Positions 59,288 to 64,000 of a stretch of 64,000 bases of DNA are shown piece by piece. A program made the translations under genes and the position numbers. The notes under the pieces were generated by a model, which did not search any database, was not told the origin of the DNA, and saw only the letters and a list, made by a program, of their open reading frames with translations. How positions within the stretch are numbered: the stretch's first letter is position 1; each line of letters begins with the position of its first letter. The DNA is from an uncultured Burkholderiales bacterium (lineage in GTDB: Bacteria > Pseudomonadota > Gammaproteobacteria > Burkholderiales > Burkholderiaceae_C), in NCBI GenBank assembly GCA_903935585.1, contig CAIZSE010000028.1:1-64000 (forward strand), read 5' to 3'.

Positions 59288-59337
59288 CTTGGCAACCGGT
59301 CGGTGCTTGCCCAGCCATCTCTGACTACACTTGCGCC

Positions 59338-59760
59338 ATGCTCTGGATCAAAGCCCTTCACATTGTTTTCATGGCCAGCTGGTTTGCCGGCCTGTTTTAT
59401 TTGCCGCGTATCTTTGTCAACCTGGCCATGGTGGCGCCGGGTTCGGTGGCAGAGCGCGAGCGCTTGCTGCTGATGTCGCGCAAGCTTTACCGGTTCATGA
59501 CCATCCTGGCCATTCCGGCCTTGTTGCTGGGCCTGTGGCTTTGGCTGTATGTCGGCATTGGCCAAGGCCAAGGCTGGATGCACGCCAAACTGCTGATCGT
59601 GCTGGCCTTGCTGGGTTATCACCACAGTTGCGGGGTGTTGTTGCGCAAGTTTGAAAAGGGCCAGATGCAGCGCAGCCACGTCTGGTTTCGCTGGTTCAAC
59701 GAAGCGCCGGTGTTGATGATGCTGGCGACCGTCATTTTGGTGGTCGTCAAGCCGTTTTAA
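59338..59760 (+). CDS. hemJ: Protoporphyrinogen oxidase HemJ-like (CopD family)
   Basis: MLWIKALHIVFMASWFAGLFYLPRIFVN; MHAKLLIVLALLGYHHSC; linked to hemB. Confidence 0.9.
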   Translation: MLWIKALHIVFMASWFAGLFYLPRIFVNLAMVAPGSVAERERLLLMSRKLYRFMTILAIPALLLGLWLWLYVGIGQGQGWMHAKLLIVLALLGYHHSCGVLLRKFEKGQMQRSHVWFRWFNEAPVLMMLATVILVVVKPF

Positions 59761-59769
59761 GGGACAGCC

Positions 59770-60885
59770 ATGCGCACAACGTACTTGCGCAAAACGGCCG
59801 CCTGGCCCTTGGTGTGGATTTACGCCCTCCTGATCGTCTACGCCAGCCTGTACCCTTTTGACAATTGGCGCATCCAGGGCATTGCGCCCTGGGCTTTTCT
59901 GACCGCACCCTTGCCGCGCTATTGGACAGGCTTTGATGTCTGGTCCAACGTGGTGGGTTATGCGCCCTTCGGGTTTTTGCTGGCGTTGGCGCTGCACCGC
60001 ACCCGGCGGCGATGGCCCGCGATTGCCTTGACCACCTTGGCTGCGGCGGGGCTGTCCTTGTCGATGGAGTCGATGCAAATGTTTTTGCCCGTGCGTGTGC
60101 CCTCCAATGTGGACGCTGCGCTCAATATTTCTGGGGCATTTTCGGGGGCCGTGGTGGCGCGCGCAATGGAGCGGGTGGGGCTGCTGGACCGCTGGAGCCG
60201 ATTTCGTGACCGCTGGTTTGTGCCCGATGCGAGTGGCGCGCTGGCTTTGCTCGCCGTTTGGCCTTTTGCGCTGCTGTTTCCGGTCCCTGTGACCTTTGGT
60301 CTTGGGCAGGTGCTGGAGCGGGTCGAGGCCGCGTTGGCCCATGTGCTGGAAGACTCCCCCTTGCTGGAATGGTTGCCTCTGCGCGAGGTGGAGTTGCAGC
60401 CCTTGCTGCCGGTGAGCGAAATTCTGAGCGTGGCCATCGGCTTGTTACTGCCCTGTTTGCTGGCTTTTGGGGCCTTGCGTCTTTGGGGGCAACGCATCGT
60501 TGCGGCGGCGCTTCTGGTGCTGGTGGGGTTCACGGCCAGCGCGTTGTCGGCCGCGCTCACCTACGGCCCTTCTCATGCCTGGGACTGGGTCAGCAGCGAG
60601 GTGTTGGCGGGCCTGGTGGTGGCAAGCTTGGGCATGGCGGCGTTGTCTTTTTGCACGGCGCGGGTGTGTTGGGTGCTGGCGCTGGCCGCCTTGGTGTGGC
60701 AACTCAGCTTGCTCAACAACGCATCGGCCGATGCCTACTTTGCCTTGACTTTGCAAACCTGGGAGCAGGGCAGATTCATCCGTTTTCATGGCCTTATTCA
60801 GTGGCTGGGTTGGTTGTGGCCTTTCGCCTTGCTCACTTATTTGGTGAACCGTTTGTCTTCACCCAGCCTTGCTGAGGAAATGTGA
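59770..60885 (+). CDS. VanZ family protein
   Basis: IYALLIVYASLYPFDNWR; VVGYAPFGFLLALAL; LSMESMQMFLPVRVPSNVDAALNISGAFSG. Confidence 0.9.
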   Translation: MRTTYLRKTAAWPLVWIYALLIVYASLYPFDNWRIQGIAPWAFLTAPLPRYWTGFDVWSNVVGYAPFGFLLALALHRTRRRWPAIALTTLAAAGLSLSMESMQMFLPVRVPSNVDAALNISGAFSGAVVARAMERVGLLDRWSRFRDRWFVPDASGALALLAVWPFALLFPVPVTFGLGQVLERVEAALAHVLEDSPLLEWLPLREVELQPLLPVSEILSVAIGLLLPCLLAFGALRLWGQRIVAAALLVLVGFTASALSAALTYGPSHAWDWVSSEVLAGLVVASLGMAALSFCTARVCWVLALAALVWQLSLLNNASADAYFALTLQTWEQGRFIRFHGLIQWLGWLWPFALLTYLVNRLSSPSLAEEM

Positions 60886-60910
60886 TCAGGTCACAGCCTA
60901 AAATTCGGCC

Positions 60911-61255
60911 ATGACCACCGAAACCCCCAGCCCCTACTTCAAGCGACACATCTTTTTTTGCCTGAACGAGCGCAAAAACAACGAGGCCTGCTGTGCCCAG
61001 CAAGGCGCCCAGGCGGCTTTTGACCATTGCAAAAAACGCGTCAAGGACTTGGGCCTGACAGGACCTGGCCAGGTACGCGTCAACAAGTCGGGCTGCCTGG
61101 ACCGTTGTGCCGCGGGTCCCGTGGCTGTCGTGTACCCCGAGGGTGTTTGGTACACCTACGTGGACCAGGCAGACATTGACGAGATCGTCGAGTCGCACTT
61201 GAAGAATGGCCAGGTCGTTGAGCGACTGGTCACCCCGGAGCAACTGGGGCGCTGA
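60911..61255 (+). CDS. (2Fe-2S) ferredoxin, thioredoxin-like
   Basis: HIFFCLNERKNNEACCAQQGA...VRVNKSGCLDRCAAGPVAVVYPEGVWY. Confidence 0.93.
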   Translation: MTTETPSPYFKRHIFFCLNERKNNEACCAQQGAQAAFDHCKKRVKDLGLTGPGQVRVNKSGCLDRCAAGPVAVVYPEGVWYTYVDQADIDEIVESHLKNGQVVERLVTPEQLGR

Positions 61256-61881
61256 TGAATTCCGCCACCCAAGCTTTGAGTTTGCAAGGGGCGGCCGGGG
61301 CGATTGAGGCCCTGTGCGATACCCCCGAAAACGGTGTCTTTCGGGGCACTGCGGTCATCGCGCACCCCCACCCCTTGTTTGGCGGAACCATGCAAAACAA
61401 GGTGGTGCAAACATTGGCCAGGGCTTTTGTGCAGTGCGGCTGGCAGGCCGTGCGCTTCAACTTCCGGGGCGTGGGCGCCAGCGCGGGCACTTACGACGAA
61501 GGCCGCGGCGAAGCGGCTGACATGCTGGCCGTGATCCGGCAGGTGGCTTCACAGGGCCCCTTGGCCCTGGCCGGGTTTTCTTTTGGGGCGTTTGTCACCA
61601 GCCAGGTGGCCCAAGCCTTGGCACCCGAGCGCCACATCGACAAACTGGTGCTGGTGGGCACCGCGGCTTCGCGTTTCGGGGTGGCGCCGGTCGCGCCCGA
61701 ATTGCATGAACAAACCCTGGTTTTGCATGGTGAGCAAGACGACACGGTGCCACTGGCCAGCGTGCTGGATTGGGCCCGCCCCCAATTTTTACCTGTCACG
61801 GTGATCCCCGGGGTCGAGCATTTCTTTCACGGACAATTGCCCCTTCTCAAAACTTTGGTGGCACGCCACCTGCGTGCCTGA
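61255..61881 (+). CDS. Alpha/beta hydrolase
   Basis: HPHPLFGGTMQNKVVQTLARAF; LAGFSFGAFVTSQVA nucleophile elbow. Confidence 0.93.
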   Translation: MNSATQALSLQGAAGAIEALCDTPENGVFRGTAVIAHPHPLFGGTMQNKVVQTLARAFVQCGWQAVRFNFRGVGASAGTYDEGRGEAADMLAVIRQVASQGPLALAGFSFGAFVTSQVAQALAPERHIDKLVLVGTAASRFGVAPVAPELHEQTLVLHGEQDDTVPLASVLDWARPQFLPVTVIPGVEHFFHGQLPLLKTLVARHLRA

Positions 61882-61916
61882 TCCTGATTGACGGGGTATC
61901 CCATCGGGGCTGCCCC

Positions 61917-63095
61917 ATGACGAAAAGACCTTTACCCATGACCCTGGTTTTCAAAAGTCTGGCGGCCACCTTGTTGGCAGCCTTGTGTTTCAGTGCCCAG
62001 GCACAAATGCCGCAGCCGCCTGAAGTGGCGGCCCAGGCCTATTTGCTGATCGATGTCACGGCCAACCAGGTGCTGGCGGCCAAAGACCCGGACATGGCCG
62101 TAGAGCCCGCTTCACTGACCAAGTTGATGACGGCGTACTTGGTGTTTGATGCCCTGAAGTCGCGCAAGATCGATCTCACGCAAACCCTGCCCGTCTCCGA
62201 GCGGGCCTGGAAGATGCCGGGTTCGCGCATGTTCATTGACCCCAAAATGAGGGTGCCCGTGGAAGACCTGATCAAGGGCATGATTGTTCAGTCGGGCAAT
62301 GACGCGACCGTGGCGTTGGCCGAGGGCGTGGGCGGCAGTGTCGAGCGCTTTGTGCAGTTGATGAACGACCAAGCCAAAGTGCTGGGCATGAAGAACTCCA
62401 GTTACCGCAACCCGGAAGGGCTGACCGAAGCGGGGCACACCACCACAGCACGCGATCTGGGCATTTTGGCCACCCGTTTGATGCGCGACTTTCCCGACTA
62501 CGTCCCCTACTACGCGATCAAGAAGTACCGTTACGCGGGAACGCCCGCCGCCAACGACAGCAACCGCAACCTCTTGCTGTTTCGCGATCCTTCCGTGGAT
62601 GGCCTGAAAACCGGGCACACCCGCGCTGCCGGGTACTGCCTGGTGGCCACAGCCAAGCGAGATTTTGCCAACATCGGGTCAAGACGTCTTTTGACGGTCG
62701 TGCTGGGTGCTGACAGTGAAAACGCCCGTGCCAACGAAGGCCAGAAGCTGCTCAATTGGGGCTACACCGCTTTTGATGCGGTCAAACTCTTTGAAGCCGG
62801 GCAGCCGGTGGTGAGCCCCGCCCTGTGGAAGGGCAAAACCCCTGTTTTGAAGCTGGGGTCATTTCAGCCTTTGATTGTTTCTGTGCCTGCTGGCAGTGCC
62901 GCCCAGATCAAAACCCAGGTGGCCCGCCCGGACCCCCTGGTCGCGCCTTTCAGCAAAGGGCAAGCCGTGGGCACGTTGAAAGTGATGCGCGGCGACCAGC
63001 CCTTGTTTGACGTGCCCCTGGTTGTCCTGGAGCCCGTGGAGCAAGCCGGCGTTCTGGGCCGCGCCTGGGATGCTGTGCGCCTGTGGATCAAGTGA
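61917..63095 (+). CDS. dacC: D-alanyl-D-alanine carboxypeptidase (class A PBP5/6-like)
   Basis: Signal peptide; SxxK in EPASLTKLMTAYLVFDAL; SGN in IVQSGNDATVALAE; KTG in DGLKTGHTRAAGYC. Confidence 0.94.
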   Translation: MTKRPLPMTLVFKSLAATLLAALCFSAQAQMPQPPEVAAQAYLLIDVTANQVLAAKDPDMAVEPASLTKLMTAYLVFDALKSRKIDLTQTLPVSERAWKMPGSRMFIDPKMRVPVEDLIKGMIVQSGNDATVALAEGVGGSVERFVQLMNDQAKVLGMKNSSYRNPEGLTEAGHTTTARDLGILATRLMRDFPDYVPYYAIKKYRYAGTPAANDSNRNLLLFRDPSVDGLKTGHTRAAGYCLVATAKRDFANIGSRRLLTVVLGADSENARANEGQKLLNWGYTAFDAVKLFEAGQPVVSPALWKGKTPVLKLGSFQPLIVSVPAGSAAQIKTQVARPDPLVAPFSKGQAVGTLKVMRGDQPLFDVPLVVLEPVEQAGVLGRAWDAVRLWIK

Positions 63096-63131
63096 AAATC
63101 AGCCGCAAACCGGTATTGATTTCCGGATAAG

Positions 63132-63161
63132 TTGCCACAAGGCCCGCCACGCGGTTATACT
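63132..63161 (+). promoter_or_regulatory. Sigma70-type promoter for rpsL operon
   Basis: TTGCCA-N18-TATACT, about 75 nt upstream of rpsL. Confidence 0.6.
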
Positions 63162-63172
63162 GGCGGGCTTTT
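63142..63172 (+). terminator. Terminator-like hairpin downstream of dacC
   Basis: GCCCGCCA-cgcggttatac-TGGCGGGC then TTTT. Confidence 0.6.
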
Positions 63173-63234
63173 CCGCTTTTGGGGCGGAGAAGTTTCTTTT
63201 GTCAATTTCCAAACGTTTAGGGACGTTTTAAACA

Positions 63235-63612
63235 ATGCCAACCATCAATCAATTGGTGCGTCAGGGGCGCGAGGTCGAAACGACCAAGTCAAAAAGCCCC
63301 GCGATGCAAAACTCTCCACAGCGTCGTGGTGTCTGCACCCGTGTGTACACCACAACGCCTAAAAAACCCAACTCCGCCTTGCGTAAAGTTGCCAAAGTGC
63401 GCTTGACCAACGGTTTTGAGGTCATCTCCTACATCGGCGGCGAAGGCCACAACCTGCAAGAACACTCTGTGGTTCTGGTGCGTGGTGGTCGTGTCAAGGA
63501 TTTGCCAGGTGTGCGTTACCACATCGTGCGTGGTTCGCTCGACTTGCAAGGCGTGAAAGACCGCAAGCAGTCGCGCTCCAAGTACGGTGCCAAGAAGCCA
63601 AAAGCCAAATAA
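63235..63612 (+). CDS. rpsL: 30S ribosomal protein S12
   Basis: [63 protein letters not shown]. Confidence 0.99.
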   Translation: MPTINQLVRQGREVETTKSKSPAMQNSPQRRGVCTRVYTTTPKKPNSALRKVAKVRLTNGFEVISYIGGEGHNLQEHSVVLVRGGRVKDLPGVRYHIVRGSLDLQGVKDRKQSRSKYGAKKPKAK

Positions 63613-63777
63613 GCTTTTGTCGGTTTGAATTTTTCGGTGCTGTTTCCTGCGTGGCGCAGTGAATCAGCGAAGTGACCCGAAACCCGGAATTGTCCAGGTG
63701 GGTCGAGTAAGTGAATGCTTTGAATGGCATTCGCGGTGTCTGAAAAGATACCAACTGAAGCAATTAAGAGGTGAAAT

Positions 63778-64000
63778 ATGCCACGTCGTCGTGAAGTCCC
63801 TAAACGTGAAATCCTGCCGGATCCCAAGTTCGGCAACATCGAGTTGTCCAAGTTCATGAACGTGATCATGGAAGGCGGCAAAAAAGCCGTCGCCGAGCGC
63901 ATCATTTATGGTGCCCTCGAAAACATGGAAAAGAAAACAGGCAAAGACCCTGTGGAACTCTTCTCCATCGCCATCAACAACGTCAAGCCCATGGTGGAAG
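63778..64000 (+). CDS. rpsG: 30S ribosomal protein S7 (5' part, runs off window)
   Basis: [50 protein letters not shown]... Confidence 0.98.
   Translation, partial: MPRRREVPKREILPDPKFGNIELSKFMNVIMEGGKKAVAERIIYGALENMEKKTGKDPVELFSIAINNVKPMVE

Overview
A 64 kb, GC-rich chromosomal window that looks like a Burkholderiales (Comamonadaceae-like) betaproteobacterium, from protein style only. It holds about 60 confidently coding genes, mostly housekeeping, transport and catabolism. It ends in the start of the str operon (rpsL-rpsG). Notable content: (1) a probable selenoneine locus. A SelD-fusion gene (senC-like) overlaps a glycosyltransferase gene (senB-like) by ATGA, and both are divergent from an EgtB-like gene (senA-like). 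An egtD gene lies about 7 kb away and is itself divergent from a PhnD/C/E/E-type ABC transporter that may import a selenium oxyanion. (2) a TRAP transporter / TauD dioxygenase / oxidoreductase catabolic island between the sen genes and egtD. (3) a TorF-type porin-glnK-amtB cluster with a strong sigma54-like promoter. (4) a Fic gene with a perfect palindromic operator-like site. (5) an xdhC gene broken by an apparent one-base frameshift. (6) several highly structured intergenic regions that could be small RNAs or regulatory leaders (48.75-48.96, 50.83-50.92 and 59.19-59.29 kb). No CRISPR array, tRNA, rRNA or complete mobile element was recognised. All calls come from reading the sequence and the supplied ORFs; no database search was run.
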